A stretch of 64,000 nt of DNA from Lacimicrobium sp. SS2-24 (GCF_002201535.1 NZ_NIWW01000006.1:175015-239014), one strand, 5' to 3'. Shown: positions 1-9,003, counted from the stretch's first letter. Translations and numbers: made by a program. The notes: a model not told the origin generated them from the sequence alone.

Positions 1-404
1 CTGCCTTTAGCCCGCCAGTAGGCTCTGGCGAGTTTAAGCGCCGTATCGGCGGCTTCGGAGCCGGAGCTGCAATACAGCACGTGATCTAAATCACCTGGCG
101 CCAGCGACGCAAGCTTTTCAGATAGCTCAAAGGCTTTGGGATGGCTGACATTAAACGCCGGAGCATAGTCCAGTTCTGATAATTGTGCCGTGATGGCCTC
201 AGTGATCTGTGCATTGCCATGGCCCAGCGGCGCACACCATAATCCGGAGAGGCTGTCATACAGCTTATGACCGTCGGGGGTGTGATAGAAAAGTCCGTCG
301 GCCTTACTCACCAGTTTAGGCGACTGATGAAAGCGGCGGTTACTGGTAAAGGCCAGCCAGTGGTGGCGCATGGATTCGGGTGTAGGCTTGTGTTGGCTCG
401 ACAT
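1..404 (-). CDS. Class III aminotransferase, N-terminal part
   Basis: The gene starts at an ATG at 404 and runs off the left edge, so only about 134 N-terminal residues are visible. The reading (start MSSQHKPTPESMRHHWLAF, then DSLSGLWCAPLGH and YCSSGSEAADTALKLARAYW) is typical of PLP-dependent omega-amino acid:pyruvate or beta-alanine:pyruvate aminotransferases of the class III fold. The GSEA segment is part of the cofactor phosphate-binding region. The PLP lysine lies outside the window. It is divergent from a LysR-type regulator, the usual arrangement for a regulator and its target. The substrate cannot be decided from this fragment. Confidence 0.8.
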   Translation of the reverse strand, partial: MSSQHKPTPESMRHHWLAFTSNRRFHQSPKLVSKADGLFYHTPDGHKLYDSLSGLWCAPLGHGNAQITEAITAQLSELDYAPAFNVSHPKAFELSEKLASLAPGDLDHVLYCSSGSEAADTALKLARAYWRAKG

Positions 405-556
405 AATGCTGTCCTGTTGTGTTTCTGCCAAAATGAGGTGTGTTGTGTCACCCTCTTTTTATCTGTGCAAGGAATGTATGATAAAAACTTGTGCGGATAA
501 ATTCACAACTGATACAGTTCAGTTTTGATTTAATTAAACTAAAGCCAGACGCCGCC

Positions 557-1465
557 ATGCTCAATCAACGAAAACTACGCCAGGTCAGTAATCTGGACCT
601 GAAACTGCTGAAAACCTTTCTTGCTGTCGTCCAGGCTGGCAGCTTTACCGGTGCAGAAAGTATTCTGGGGCTGAGCCGTTCGGCGATTTCCATCTACATT
701 TCCGATCTCGAGAAGCGCCTGGGCATGAAGCTGTGTTCCCGCGGGCGAGCCGGCTTCAGTCTGACACTGGAAGGACAAACCGTATACGAAGCCGCACTCA
801 GACTGATGAGCGCCGCCGAGCAGTTTCAGGAAGAAGTCAACAATACCTACTCGGTACTAAAAGGTGAGCTGAATATCGGCATCATTGATAACCTGGTCAG
901 TATCCCCCACCGCACTATCAGCCAGGCTCTGGCCAGGCTCAAGCAAACCAGTAATGAAGTAAAAGTGAATATCCGCATGAGCAATCCGGCAGATATCACC
1001 CTGGCATTGCTCGAAGGTGAACTGGATGTGGGGGTCATGCCGAGCCTGACCTCTATCGATGGCCTCAAGCTCAGACCGTTGTACAGTGAAACCAGTTCCC
1101 TGTATTGCTCGGACCAACATCCGTTGTTTAACCAGCCTGACAGGCTGGATACCATTCAGCAGCACAGTGCCGTGCTACCGGTCTACGCTGAACAGATGAA
1201 CCTGCCCGATTTGTTCGACAATCTGGATGTGGCCGCCACCTCCAACAACCGTGACGGCGTCGCATTTTTGGTACTAACCCACGAGTACATCGGCTTTTTG
1301 CCCGACCATTATGCCAGTCGTTGGGTAGACCGGGGAGAAATGCGTGCGATACTGCCACAGAAATTTAACCTGACCACAGATTTCTATATTGCCACCCGCC
1401 AGGCCCAGCGAAACCGCCGCGTGCTGGATGTGTTTCTCGATGCTCTGGGTGTAGACAAAACGTAG
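557..1465 (+). CDS. LysR-type transcriptional regulator
   Basis: This is a cytoplasmic DNA-binding regulator of about 302 residues, the normal LysR length. The N-terminal winged helix begins with LDLKLLKTFLAVVQAGSFT and includes the recognition region SRSAISIYISDLEKRLG. The C-terminal half is a LysR substrate-binding domain (for example GELNIGIIDNLVS and LLEGELDVGVMPSL). An in-frame GTG exists at 491, but the ATG at 557 gives the family's usual N terminus. It is divergent from the aminotransferase with about 150 bases between, so control of that gene is likely but inferred. The co-inducer is unknown. Confidence 0.85.
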   Translation: MLNQRKLRQVSNLDLKLLKTFLAVVQAGSFTGAESILGLSRSAISIYISDLEKRLGMKLCSRGRAGFSLTLEGQTVYEAALRLMSAAEQFQEEVNNTYSVLKGELNIGIIDNLVSIPHRTISQALARLKQTSNEVKVNIRMSNPADITLALLEGELDVGVMPSLTSIDGLKLRPLYSETSSLYCSDQHPLFNQPDRLDTIQQHSAVLPVYAEQMNLPDLFDNLDVAATSNNRDGVAFLVLTHEYIGFLPDHYASRWVDRGEMRAILPQKFNLTTDFYIATRQAQRNRRVLDVFLDALGVDKT

Positions 1466-1622
1466 TCCCACTGACGCGAACGATGACGTGACTTCGGCCT
1501 GTCATTGCAAAGACCTGTATGGTCGGACATGGAGTGTCTGCCTTGTTATCAGGTTGACCGTGACCATCATGTTGAGTGGATAAAAACTCGCCACACCGGG
1601 GATGGTTGGCAGTAAAGTGCTG

Positions 1623-2030
1623 TTACTCCAGCCGCTTCCACACCTCATACTCCACCCGCTTCTCACCTTCCCAGCGGGCGTTATACCAGAAATCTCCCTC
1701 TATTCTTGAGGTAAAACTAAATACGCTGCCCGGACTGACGTTAAAAGAGTTATAGCCCACTGTTTCTGCGTAGGTTCCCTGGGTAAATTCATAGGTACCG
1801 GTGGCAGAGGCCCAGAAGGCATCACCTTTCATGGAAGTAAAACTAAAGTGCTTATCGGTAATCACCTTGATGGATTTCATCCCGATGCGGTTGTAATTAA
1901 TCAGTTCTCCCTCGGTATCGACATATTCTCCGCTAACCAGTGACCACAACCCCGCAATACCATCCGCCCTGGCAACCTGACTTAGGGTGAATAACAACGC
2001 GACAAGCACAAGATTAATGTAATTTTTCAT
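1623..2030 (-). CDS. Exported lipocalin-like protein
   Basis: This is a small protein of about 135 residues beginning MKNYINLVLVALLFTLSQVARA, a clear Sec signal peptide with a probable cut after ARA. The mature part (GIAGLWSLVSGEYVDTEG, then alternating short strands such as HFSFTSMKGDAFWASATGTY) looks like a small lipocalin-type beta barrel. The upstream in-frame extension to 2123 has no signal peptide logic, so the ATG at 2030 is preferred; a purine-rich AAAGGATTGCC precedes it. No catalytic motif is visible and function is unknown. It is probably periplasmic. Confidence 0.6.
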   Translation of the reverse strand: MKNYINLVLVALLFTLSQVARADGIAGLWSLVSGEYVDTEGELINYNRIGMKSIKVITDKHFSFTSMKGDAFWASATGTYEFTQGTYAETVGYNSFNVSPGSVFSFTSRIEGDFWYNARWEGEKRVEYEVWKRLE

Positions 2031-2213
2031 TGGCAATCCTTTTTCATGGCTATGACGTGACAGCAAGCTGACCGATATGTGCGCAACTGAAGATTCGCCA
2101 ACTGCGATTTGGGGAGATGACATCAGTGCGTGAAGGGTCGCAATGACTATAGTGCCCTAGAGAAGTAAAGAGTCACGCAGAACAGGGCTGACTGAGACTA
2201 AAGTTGTAAGGGG

Positions 2214-2447
2214 TCATTTTTCGGAAGGAGGCGTGTTCTCGCGTTGCATCATGATAAATGTCAGGTAGATCTTGGTGGGCAATGACAGAATCATACCCAA
2301 CGCCACACAGACTGCGCTGAGCACAATGCCCCGCACGCCCCAGGCCGCCACCGCCGCGCTGAAATGCAGCGACACGCCGATGACAATCAGGATAAAGCCA
2401 CTGATCATCACTGCCTTGAGCAGCCGGATAAGCGCGCGATCATTCAT
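2214..2447 (-). CDS. Small inner-membrane protein, unknown function
   Basis: A 77-residue protein with two predicted membrane segments (VMISGFILIVIGVSLHF and GIVLSAVCVALGMILSL) and a polar C-terminal tail ending in PPSEK. The start is set by GAGGA placed 6 bases before the ATG at 2447; an upstream TTG in frame is less likely. I do not recognise the family. It lies downstream of, and in the same direction as, the aminopeptidase gene's terminator, so it is probably transcribed alone. Confidence 0.55.
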   Translation of the reverse strand: MNDRALIRLLKAVMISGFILIVIGVSLHFSAAVAAWGVRGIVLSAVCVALGMILSLPTKIYLTFIMMQRENTPPSEK

Positions 2448-2483
2448 ACAGGTCCTCAAAAGGGTGACTGACCTGTAGAAGAT

Positions 2484-2508
2484 AAAAAAAGCGCCGTTGC
2501 GGCGCTTT
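2484..2508 (-). terminator. Rho-independent terminator of the M1 aminopeptidase gene
   Basis: On the minus strand the hairpin AAGCGCCGCAACGGCGCTT is followed by a run of T residues. It lies about 60 bases beyond the stop of the aminopeptidase gene at 2569. Confidence 0.8.
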
Positions 2509-2568
2509 GATCCTGATCATAATATTCGTCGATGGGCCCGGCAGCGTGCCTGCACATCCGAACCCGGT

Positions 2569-4479
2569 CTAGTTAACATAACCCTCATTGGCTTTGATGG
2601 TCAGCGGGTGATACCCCGATCTGGCCTCATCAAAGGCTTTTTTGGCGAAGGCTTTACCCTCAGGCGTTTGCGATAGTGCCTGATACAGGGGCTTGACCAG
2701 CTTATTACGACCGATACCGGTGAGGTATTCATTTAGCCGCTCATAAGCAGGCTTATAGGTATTGTTAATTGCCATCAACAGCCAACTGTGAGCAATCTCA
2801 TTATTGCCCGCCTGAGTCAGATTAAAGGCCTCGTCAAGTTCTGACATCTGCCCGTCGCTCAGCTCCTCTGGCATATTGTTAAGAAAGTACAGCCACTGAT
2901 GGGTATTCCAGTTCTCAGTATTAATATCACTGGCATTGATTTCACCGAGTAACCATTGTTGCCTGGCGTTATCGATCTTCACAAAGGCATCAGATTCGGC
3001 CGTTGGGGCGCCATCGGGAATACCCGATTCAAAAATCCACTGCTGAATGCGATCCCGCGACAGTTTATCGGCATGTTCTGCCAGCAGGGTCTCATCGAGA
3101 TAACTGACAAACTGATTGGTGGTGATACTCTCAAAGGCAAAGTCTTTAAAGTACTGCATCAAAAACGCATCGAAGGCTTCCCGGCCGATTTTTTGTTCCA
3201 GTTCACGAACGAACAATGCGCCTTTTTCGTATGGAATGTCAGAAAACACTTCATCAGGGTCACGACCACGCAGATCAATCGCCAGGATCTCATCTTCTGC
3301 CGGCAATGCCTCAATATCTGCCTGCAATGACTCCATACCCAGTACAAACTCCATCTGCTCACGCTCCTCGCCGTAAATCATCTCCATGATTCGGTATGTC
3401 AGGTAAGTGGTGAACCCCTCATTCAGCCACAAATCACGCCAGGTGGCGTTGGTGACCGTATTACCAGACCAGGAATGGGCCAGTTCATGGGCAATCAGTG
3501 ATACCAGACTCTTATCGCCAGCAATCACCGTTGGGGTGATAAAGGACAAGCGTGGGTTTTCCATGCCACCGAAAGGGAACGAAGGCGGCAGAATTAATAA
3601 GTCATAACGGTCCCAGCTGTATTCACCAAATTTTTCTTCGGTGGCAATCAGCATGGCTTCGGTATCCTCAAACTCTTTTGCCGCGGCATCAAGAATCTCT
3701 TTTTCGGCGTACACACCGGTGCGCTCGCCCATGGCCTGGAATTCCAAATCCCCCACTGCCAGTGCAATCAGGTAGGAAGGAATCGGCTGAGGCATGGTAA
3801 ATTCATAAACACCATCCTGCTCAGCGTCCGGGTCATTTGAAGCGCTCATCACCGCCCGCAGCGCTTTTGGTGTGCGCACGGTGGCATTGTAAGTCACCCG
3901 AACCTGAGGAGAGTCCTGCAACGGAATAAAGCTACGGGCATGAATGGCCTGAGCCTGGGTAAACAAAAACGGGTGCTGTTTTCCTGCCGTTTGTGCAGGC
4001 GTCAGCCACTGTACACCCGAGGCTTCTGGCGAGGTACTGTAGTGCACGACCACCTGATGCGCCGTTTTTGGCACTTTAATCTGCAAAGGGGTACCCAGGT
4101 GCGGGTCACGCTCTCCCAAATGGTATTCCACAGGCTGATTGTCGCTGGTGACCTTGTGAATCGTTAAATCGCGGGTATCCAGTATCAAAATACTGTCGTT
4201 CACCTCATCACGTTGAAAATGCAATACCACCTCACCGGTCAGCACCTTTTCATCAAAATCCACGGTGAGATCCAGATCCAGGTGCGTCACCCGAATCTCA
4301 TCAGGATTGGCGAAGGAGTGATAGTCTGTTTGCGCGTCGATGGTCTGTGCTGAATCGACCGCTTCTACCGGCGCTGGTGCGCTGGCAGCAGATGATGATG
4401 TCTGTTGTTGATTGCCTGAATCGCAGGCGCCGAGAAACAATCCGGCGGCCAATAAAAAAGCGCTGTGAATAGCTTTCAT
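2569..4479 (-). CDS. M1 family zinc aminopeptidase, lipoprotein
   Basis: This zinc metallopeptidase removes N-terminal residues from peptides. It has the gluzincin site HELAH at residues 331-335 with the distal ligand in NEGF (Glu354), and the M1 substrate-binding motif GGMEN at 304-308. The length, 636 residues, and the order of a beta-rich N domain, a catalytic domain and a helical C domain fit the leukotriene A4 hydrolase-like branch. The N terminus is a lipoprotein signal (LLAAGLFLGAC, Cys19), so it is probably anchored in the periplasm or outer membrane. A strong terminator follows. The catalytic set looks complete. Confidence 0.9.
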   Translation of the reverse strand: MKAIHSAFLLAAGLFLGACDSGNQQQTSSSAASAPAPVEAVDSAQTIDAQTDYHSFANPDEIRVTHLDLDLTVDFDEKVLTGEVVLHFQRDEVNDSILILDTRDLTIHKVTSDNQPVEYHLGERDPHLGTPLQIKVPKTAHQVVVHYSTSPEASGVQWLTPAQTAGKQHPFLFTQAQAIHARSFIPLQDSPQVRVTYNATVRTPKALRAVMSASNDPDAEQDGVYEFTMPQPIPSYLIALAVGDLEFQAMGERTGVYAEKEILDAAAKEFEDTEAMLIATEEKFGEYSWDRYDLLILPPSFPFGGMENPRLSFITPTVIAGDKSLVSLIAHELAHSWSGNTVTNATWRDLWLNEGFTTYLTYRIMEMIYGEEREQMEFVLGMESLQADIEALPAEDEILAIDLRGRDPDEVFSDIPYEKGALFVRELEQKIGREAFDAFLMQYFKDFAFESITTNQFVSYLDETLLAEHADKLSRDRIQQWIFESGIPDGAPTAESDAFVKIDNARQQWLLGEINASDINTENWNTHQWLYFLNNMPEELSDGQMSELDEAFNLTQAGNNEIAHSWLLMAINNTYKPAYERLNEYLTGIGRNKLVKPLYQALSQTPEGKAFAKKAFDEARSGYHPLTIKANEGYVN

Positions 4480-4534
4480 CTTTTATCCTTATAGTTATGA
4501 TGACACCCATCATTTTGCCATAGATTTTATAGTG

Positions 4535-4714
4535 ATGACGGTATTCTACATTCTGGGCCTGTTATTTTTAGCACTGGTCATTCTGATTCCCCTGCTTGAG
4601 CGCTCGAAAGTGCGAATGTCAGAGCAGCAAATGGGTAAACTCGGACGCTGGGTGTGGCCCCTGGTCATGGTTTTGCTGATCACCCAGCTACTCTACCTGG
4701 TTTTTGCCCGATGA
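4535..4714 (+). CDS. Small two-helix membrane protein, unknown function
   Basis: A 59-residue protein with two hydrophobic helices (VFYILGLLFLALVILIPLL and WVWPLVMVLLITQLLYLVF) joined by a short basic loop containing LGRWVW. It diverges from the aminopeptidase gene with about 55 bases between them. A GTG directly precedes the ATG in frame and could also serve as start. No family recognised. The clean amphipathic pattern suggests a real gene, though coding status is not certain. Confidence 0.55.
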   Translation: MTVFYILGLLFLALVILIPLLERSKVRMSEQQMGKLGRWVWPLVMVLLITQLLYLVFAR

Positions 4715-4858
4715 TCTGACATAGGCGCTGTACGGAAAAACGGGAATTTTTCGCAATGGTATAAAACTTTAATCTGGCGCAATAAAAGTGTCAGCCATGG
4801 CTGCTATCGTTCACCTCATTCCAGTTTGCTAGTTAAATTGATGTAGAAGGACAGCCTA

Positions 4859-5926
4859 ATGCCCATGAATTCCAAACACCGCGTGTATATCCCCACAAAA
4901 GCTAAATCCAATCAGTATGTGCTGGCTGAGATTAAGCCTGACGAAAGTTTTTATCGGCATTTCGACAGCCCCGGCGCCTGCTATGAAAAGCTCAGCCAAC
5001 AGTTTTTTGCACTGGCTGATGAATTTGGCCTGCATAATGTGCACATGATTGCCAATGATAAATTGCCGGTGGTGCGTTACCACCATGAGGCCTACTGCCT
5101 GCAAACAGAAAAACAGATCCTTTTTTTCTACGACCCGCAGTACCATGAAGCACAAAACCTGTTCAGCAAAGCCGATTATCAGGCCCGCAAAATTCGTCTG
5201 GTTTTTCTGGCAACCGGTGAGGACATTCGTGCCCATGGCGCCGAATTTCACAGTAAGGTCAGTCAGCTTCTGGAGACCTTTAAAGGGCTGTTACCCGACC
5301 CGGAACTGCCCGTAAAAATTCGCGACCATCAACATTTATCCTACGATCTCTTCGCTCAGGCGAAAGGTCACAAGCAGACCTATGGCTATAAACTGCGTGC
5401 ACTGTATCCCCGTTATCGGGCGCGTCAGTGCTCAGTGCCCGCCGAACACTCTGCGATCAACTATGTCACCGTTAATCTGCCGCTGACCCGACAGCTCAAA
5501 CAACGTTATCTGACACCAGGCAATCACACTTTCACGCCCTTGTACGAAGCGCTGGAGCAGGCTTTTTTGCAGGCCTGTGAAGACAAAAACCTGTATCACC
5601 TTGCCATGGTTGCCAATGGCCTGACACCGCTTGTCCGCAACCGGCAGGTGGATCACTGTGAGCACAATACGGAGCTACAGAAAATCAGCTTTGATACCGA
5701 ACATGCCACCCCACAGTTTGTGCGCCACTGGCAGGGGGACAATATGGTAGAGACCGCTCACTTTATTATCGTTGCCTCGGATGAAGACAATACTGAGTTT
5801 GGCTACGGTCACTTTATGAACCGCGTAGAGCAGGCACTGCATAATCTGGCCAGAACTTTGGGGCTCAATCCTGAGCGGGATGAGATGATTGTTCGTTTTC
5901 ATCAGCATATCAGCTATATGCTTTAA
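4859..5926 (+). CDS. Conserved protein of unknown function, internally duplicated (DUF3083-like)
   Basis: A soluble 355-residue protein without signal peptide or membrane segment. AGAAGGA lies 8 bases before the ATG. I think it belongs to a Shewanella/Alteromonas family of unknown function (DUF3083 is my best guess, from memory). The two halves look like copies: NVHMIANDKLPVVR near residue 60 matches YHLAMVANGLTPLVR near 248, and DHQHLSYDLF near 155 matches FHQHISYML at the C terminus. No catalytic motif is recognised. The repeated HQH-SY element may be a binding site (inference). Confidence 0.6.
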   Translation: MPMNSKHRVYIPTKAKSNQYVLAEIKPDESFYRHFDSPGACYEKLSQQFFALADEFGLHNVHMIANDKLPVVRYHHEAYCLQTEKQILFFYDPQYHEAQNLFSKADYQARKIRLVFLATGEDIRAHGAEFHSKVSQLLETFKGLLPDPELPVKIRDHQHLSYDLFAQAKGHKQTYGYKLRALYPRYRARQCSVPAEHSAINYVTVNLPLTRQLKQRYLTPGNHTFTPLYEALEQAFLQACEDKNLYHLAMVANGLTPLVRNRQVDHCEHNTELQKISFDTEHATPQFVRHWQGDNMVETAHFIIVASDEDNTEFGYGHFMNRVEQALHNLARTLGLNPERDEMIVRFHQHISYML

Positions 5927-5976
5927 GCATGCTATCGCGGGAGTCACTCCCGCTATGCTGTGGTAAACTTACAGCC

Positions 5977-6357
5977 ATGCAATGGGTTAAACGACTGCAC
6001 TGGAAGATACTGGCGGGCCTCTCGCTTTTGCTGGGGCTTATCGGCATTCCACTGCCCGGACTCCCAACAGTTCCCTTTGTGCTGCTCGCCGCCTGGTCGG
6101 GCAGCAAAGGCTGGCCGCAACTTGAAGACTGGTTGCTAACACACCCCAGATTTGGCGACGATATTGCCAGCTGGCGACGTTTTGGCGTCGTTTCCCGGCG
6201 CGCTAAGGTAATGGCCAGTTTGATGATGCTTCTCAGCCTTGGTCTGCTGTGGTTTTCCGGCTCCCCAATGTATCTGAAAGCCGGTGTCAGTCTGATTCTG
6301 ATGGGGGTTGCCTTGTGGCTGTGGCGAAGACCAGAGAAAGTGCCAGCCCATCCATAA
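5977..6357 (+). CDS. DUF454 / YbaN family inner-membrane protein
   Basis: A 126-residue protein with the family hallmark near the N terminus, GLIGIPLPGLPTVPFVLLAAW, followed by the conserved WLLTHPRFGDDIASWRRFGV and a second pair of hydrophobic segments. These match E. coli YbaN-type DUF454 proteins. Function is unknown; in some bacteria the family sits near haem or iron genes. The ATG at 5977 fits the family N terminus better than an in-frame start at 5929, which overlaps the inverted repeat GCGGGAGTCACTCCCGC just upstream. Confidence 0.75.
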   Translation: MQWVKRLHWKILAGLSLLLGLIGIPLPGLPTVPFVLLAAWSGSKGWPQLEDWLLTHPRFGDDIASWRRFGVVSRRAKVMASLMMLLSLGLLWFSGSPMYLKAGVSLILMGVALWLWRRPEKVPAHP

Positions 6358-6408
6358 TCCCGGCCTCAAGAAACCAGTCTGGCACTTACTCTGGTGTTTT
6401 ATAAACGG

Positions 6409-7092
6409 TTAATGGCAAGTGCCACAGCAGCTACCCTCACCTGCTGTGCGATCGACGAACAGAATATTATTCTCCAGGTGGATGTGTTCCATCAGATCCT
6501 GTTTAAGTTCATTCAAGCCCAGATAAAGCGCCGTCCAGGTGTTGCAGGCACCCGGCGGAAGCACCAGATCGTGGGCCAGCGCCTGCATTTTCTCCAGTGC
6601 ATCGCCATGTTCCAGGTGCTCCTCTTCCATCACGGAAATCGGTCCTGAAGGAAAAATATCCCTGACTAACATCGGAAACAGAATTTGCTCTTCTTTTTGC
6701 ATGTGGCTTTCCAGCTCCAGATTCATTGCTTCAAGATGCTCGGCCAGACCATGAGGACAATCTGGAGAATCTCCGTGGACCTGCTCCACACGACGAGCCA
6801 AACGAATCAACTCAGGTAATTGATGTCGGTGTTTCTGATGAAAGTTTTCAAAAATATGTGCAACCAACTCAGGGTTTGACGCCTCCTGCCATTGAGGTTC
6901 TGGGGAGGCAGTGTTCATCATTTGCACCAGTTCGGCCAAAACGGGAGCAGGATCCAGATCACGCCTTTTGAGGGCTTCTCCCAGGGTTCGTTGACCTCCG
7001 CAACAAAAATCCAGTTTATAGTGATGAAAAACACGGGTCGCACCAGGCACTTGTGTTGCCAGGCTCGCCAGAGATTGCGCTAGTAGTTCCAT
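6409..7092 (-). CDS. ytfE: Iron-sulfur cluster repair di-iron protein (RIC)
   Basis: This cytoplasmic di-iron hemerythrin-like protein restores Fe-S clusters damaged by NO or peroxide. The N-terminal ScdA domain carries the paired cysteines in LDFCCGG (Cys30-31). The C-terminal hemerythrin-like domain has spaced ligands: HRHQLPELIRLARRVE, MNLELESHMQKEEQILFPML, EEEHLEHG and MEHIHLENNILF. At 227 residues it matches the YtfE/DnrN/ScdA family. It lies 47 bases after the MobA-like gene in the same direction and may be co-transcribed. NO produced during nitrate/nitrite respiration is the likely stress. Confidence 0.93.
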   Translation of the reverse strand: MELLAQSLASLATQVPGATRVFHHYKLDFCCGGQRTLGEALKRRDLDPAPVLAELVQMMNTASPEPQWQEASNPELVAHIFENFHQKHRHQLPELIRLARRVEQVHGDSPDCPHGLAEHLEAMNLELESHMQKEEQILFPMLVRDIFPSGPISVMEEEHLEHGDALEKMQALAHDLVLPPGACNTWTALYLGLNELKQDLMEHIHLENNILFVDRTAGEGSCCGTCH

Positions 7093-7139
7093 AGGGGACT
7101 CCTGTTATCGTGATAATGTGAATAGAGAAATGTATCTGG

Positions 7140-7643
7140 TCAATATGAGCCGCCGTTCACATTCAATAATCGATGGGGCTCGTGGGCCATAATCTGACAG
7201 GCGCTGATTCCTGAAATCACTCTGCCTAAAGGTCGGGTTTGGTTGCTGAGATGATGTTCCAGATATTCTCGGGTCATCCCATCGTTATGCAGATAAAAAG
7301 GCAGCAACGAAGTGCGAAAGTGTGCGCTGCACTGTTGCGCTTTTCCCGTCGAAACTAACCATTGCAGCATGGTCTTATCGACCTTTGGCATATCCAGCGC
7401 AAGCAATAATATGTTGTGTCCTTCAAAGTGATACGCTGCACTGTGGAGGATCGATAACAGACCCTTGCCTGGGTAGATATCGGGTAAGTTGCCTGCTAAA
7501 AACTGATTGCTGCTGATTACCACCTTTGCAGCGCCACAGTCCCGTAACAGCTGCAGTACACGGTTCGACTCAATCTCAGCCATGGCACTGTGACGCCATG
7601 CTTCAGAACAAAGCTGCGCTGCTATTACACCGGCCAATTTCAT
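7140..7643 (-). CDS. Degenerate MobA-like nucleotidyltransferase paralogue
   Basis: A 167-residue protein that aligns by eye over its length with the intact MobA at 54671-55264. LLALDMPKVDKTMLQWLV corresponds to the Asp-containing VVPIDMPLLGAELL, LLPFYLHNDGMTREYLEHHL to YLPACVLVTEELKQGLARQL, and the tail LLNVNGG to LQNVNTPE. The N-terminal nucleotide-binding motif GGxSxRMGxDK is replaced by AAQLCSEAWRHSAM, so GTP binding in the usual way is unlikely. It is divergent from moeB and upstream of ytfE. It could bind MobA partners or Moco enzymes; function is not assigned. The start at 7643 (MKLAGVI) matches the MobA N terminus. Confidence 0.6.
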   Translation of the reverse strand: MKLAGVIAAQLCSEAWRHSAMAEIESNRVLQLLRDCGAAKVVISSNQFLAGNLPDIYPGKGLLSILHSAAYHFEGHNILLLALDMPKVDKTMLQWLVSTGKAQQCSAHFRTSLLPFYLHNDGMTREYLEHHLSNQTRPLGRVISGISACQIMAHEPHRLLNVNGGSY

Positions 7644-7813
7644 CGTAACACCCAAAAAACGGTAACATGTTCTGGTACGTCGGATGATTTAAACACCTTG
7701 CTGTGGCGGCGGCTATATACCCAAAGGGTTACATTTGGCAATTACAGGGGGTATTGCCTTCATCTGGTCTCGCGGTTAACAATAGCGGTTAAGCCGGTTC
7801 ACGAGGTAAGCCA

Positions 7814-8575
7814 TTGACTAAAACACTGACATCACATCAGGCACTGCGTTATAACCGCCAAATCCTGCTTGCTGATTTTGATCTGGATCGCCAGGAGATC
7901 CTGCTCAATGCCAGGGTGTTGATTGTTGGTGTAGGCGGTCTCGGATGTCCGGCAGCCCAGTATCTGGTGGCCTCTGGCGTAGGTGAAGTCACCCTGAATG
8001 ATCTTGATCAGGTGGCACTGAGTAACCTGCAACGACAAATTCTGTTCACTGAACAGGATATTGGTCGCAATAAAGCGGAAGTCGCCGTCAACAGACTCCA
8101 ACAACTCAATCGTCATTGCCAGCTTGCAGCCATCAGTACTCAGCTTAATGAGTCAGTCCTGGAAAAGCTGATTGCAGAACAGGATTTAGTACTGGATTGC
8201 ACGGATAATCTGGCAACACGAAACCTTATCAACCGCGTCTGTGTTAAACAACGAAAGCCACTGGTCTGTGCGGCAGCAATTCGAATGGAAGGCCAGCTGT
8301 TTAGTTATGTTCCTTCGCAACAGAGTGCCTGTTACCATTGCCTTTCACAATTTTTCGGCGAACAACAATTAAGTTGTGTTGAATCCGGCATACTGGCTCC
8401 GGTAGTCGGCACGATGGGGTTAATGCAGGCGCTGGAAGCCATCAAAATTCTGACCCAATGTGGTGACTACGGTAACGGAAAGTTACAACTGTTCGATGGG
8501 AAACGTGGTCAATGGCAACAAATACAGGTGCCACGCAACCCTCGATGCGATGTGTGCCAACAACATGAGACCTGA
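7814..8575 (+). CDS. moeB: Molybdopterin-synthase adenylyltransferase (MoeB/ThiF/HesA family)
   Basis: This E1-like enzyme adenylates the C-terminal glycine of MoaD so that it can be thiolated for molybdopterin synthesis. The ATP-binding GVGGLGCPAAQYLVASGVG lies near residue 36, followed by DLDQVALSNLQRQ and DCTDNLATRN. Structural zinc cysteines are in CYHC and CDVC at the C terminus. The 253-residue length fits MoeB. The start is a TTG at 7814 with GAGGT placed 7 bases upstream; no ATG exists before the glycine loop. ThiF is possible, but the surrounding Moco genes favour MoeB. yjbQ follows closely. Confidence 0.85.
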   Translation: MTKTLTSHQALRYNRQILLADFDLDRQEILLNARVLIVGVGGLGCPAAQYLVASGVGEVTLNDLDQVALSNLQRQILFTEQDIGRNKAEVAVNRLQQLNRHCQLAAISTQLNESVLEKLIAEQDLVLDCTDNLATRNLINRVCVKQRKPLVCAAAIRMEGQLFSYVPSQQSACYHCLSQFFGEQQLSCVESGILAPVVGTMGLMQALEAIKILTQCGDYGNGKLQLFDGKRGQWQQIQVPRNPRCDVCQQHET

Positions 8576-8583
8576 GTAAATCC

Positions 8584-9003
8584 ATGTGGAAACAGAAAGA
8601 GATTCGGTTAAAGCCGCGTAGAAGAGGCTTTCATCTGATTACCGATGAGATACTGCAACAATTTCCCGAGATACAAGGCTGCCGTGTTGGCATGATATGG
8701 ATTTTTATCAAGCACACTTCCGCCTCATTGACCATCAATGAGGACGCCGACCCCACTGTGCGTCAGGATTTTGAAAGCCATTTTAACCAAATGGTGCCGG
8801 AGAATATGCCCTACTATAAACACGATTATGAGGGCAGTGATGATATGCCGGCCCACTTAAAGGCCAGCATATTAGGCAGCACTCTGAGCATTCCGGTAAC
8901 CGATGGCCGGCTTAATATGGGCACCTGGCAGGGTATTTACCTGTGTGAGCACCGCAATCATGCGGGTCCCAGAAACCTGGTGCTGACACTACAAGGTGAC
9001 TAA
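8584..9003 (+). CDS. yjbQ: YjbQ / UPF0047 family protein
   Basis: A 139-residue cytoplasmic protein with the UPF0047 core motifs IFIKHTSASLTINEDADP and the C-terminal GTWQGIYLCEHR. E. coli YjbQ can act as a weak thiamine-phosphate synthase, but the true role of the family is unsettled. It starts 8 bases after moeB and is probably in the same operon. Its stop codon overlaps that of the convergent decarboxylase gene by four bases. Confidence 0.88.
   Translation: MWKQKEIRLKPRRRGFHLITDEILQQFPEIQGCRVGMIWIFIKHTSASLTINEDADPTVRQDFESHFNQMVPENMPYYKHDYEGSDDMPAHLKASILGSTLSIPVTDGRLNMGTWQGIYLCEHRNHAGPRNLVLTLQGD

Noticed and set aside
7715..7735. TACCCAAAGGGTTA as a NarL site before moeB
   Set aside because: The symmetry is not the 7-2-7 form and the second half does not match the heptamer.
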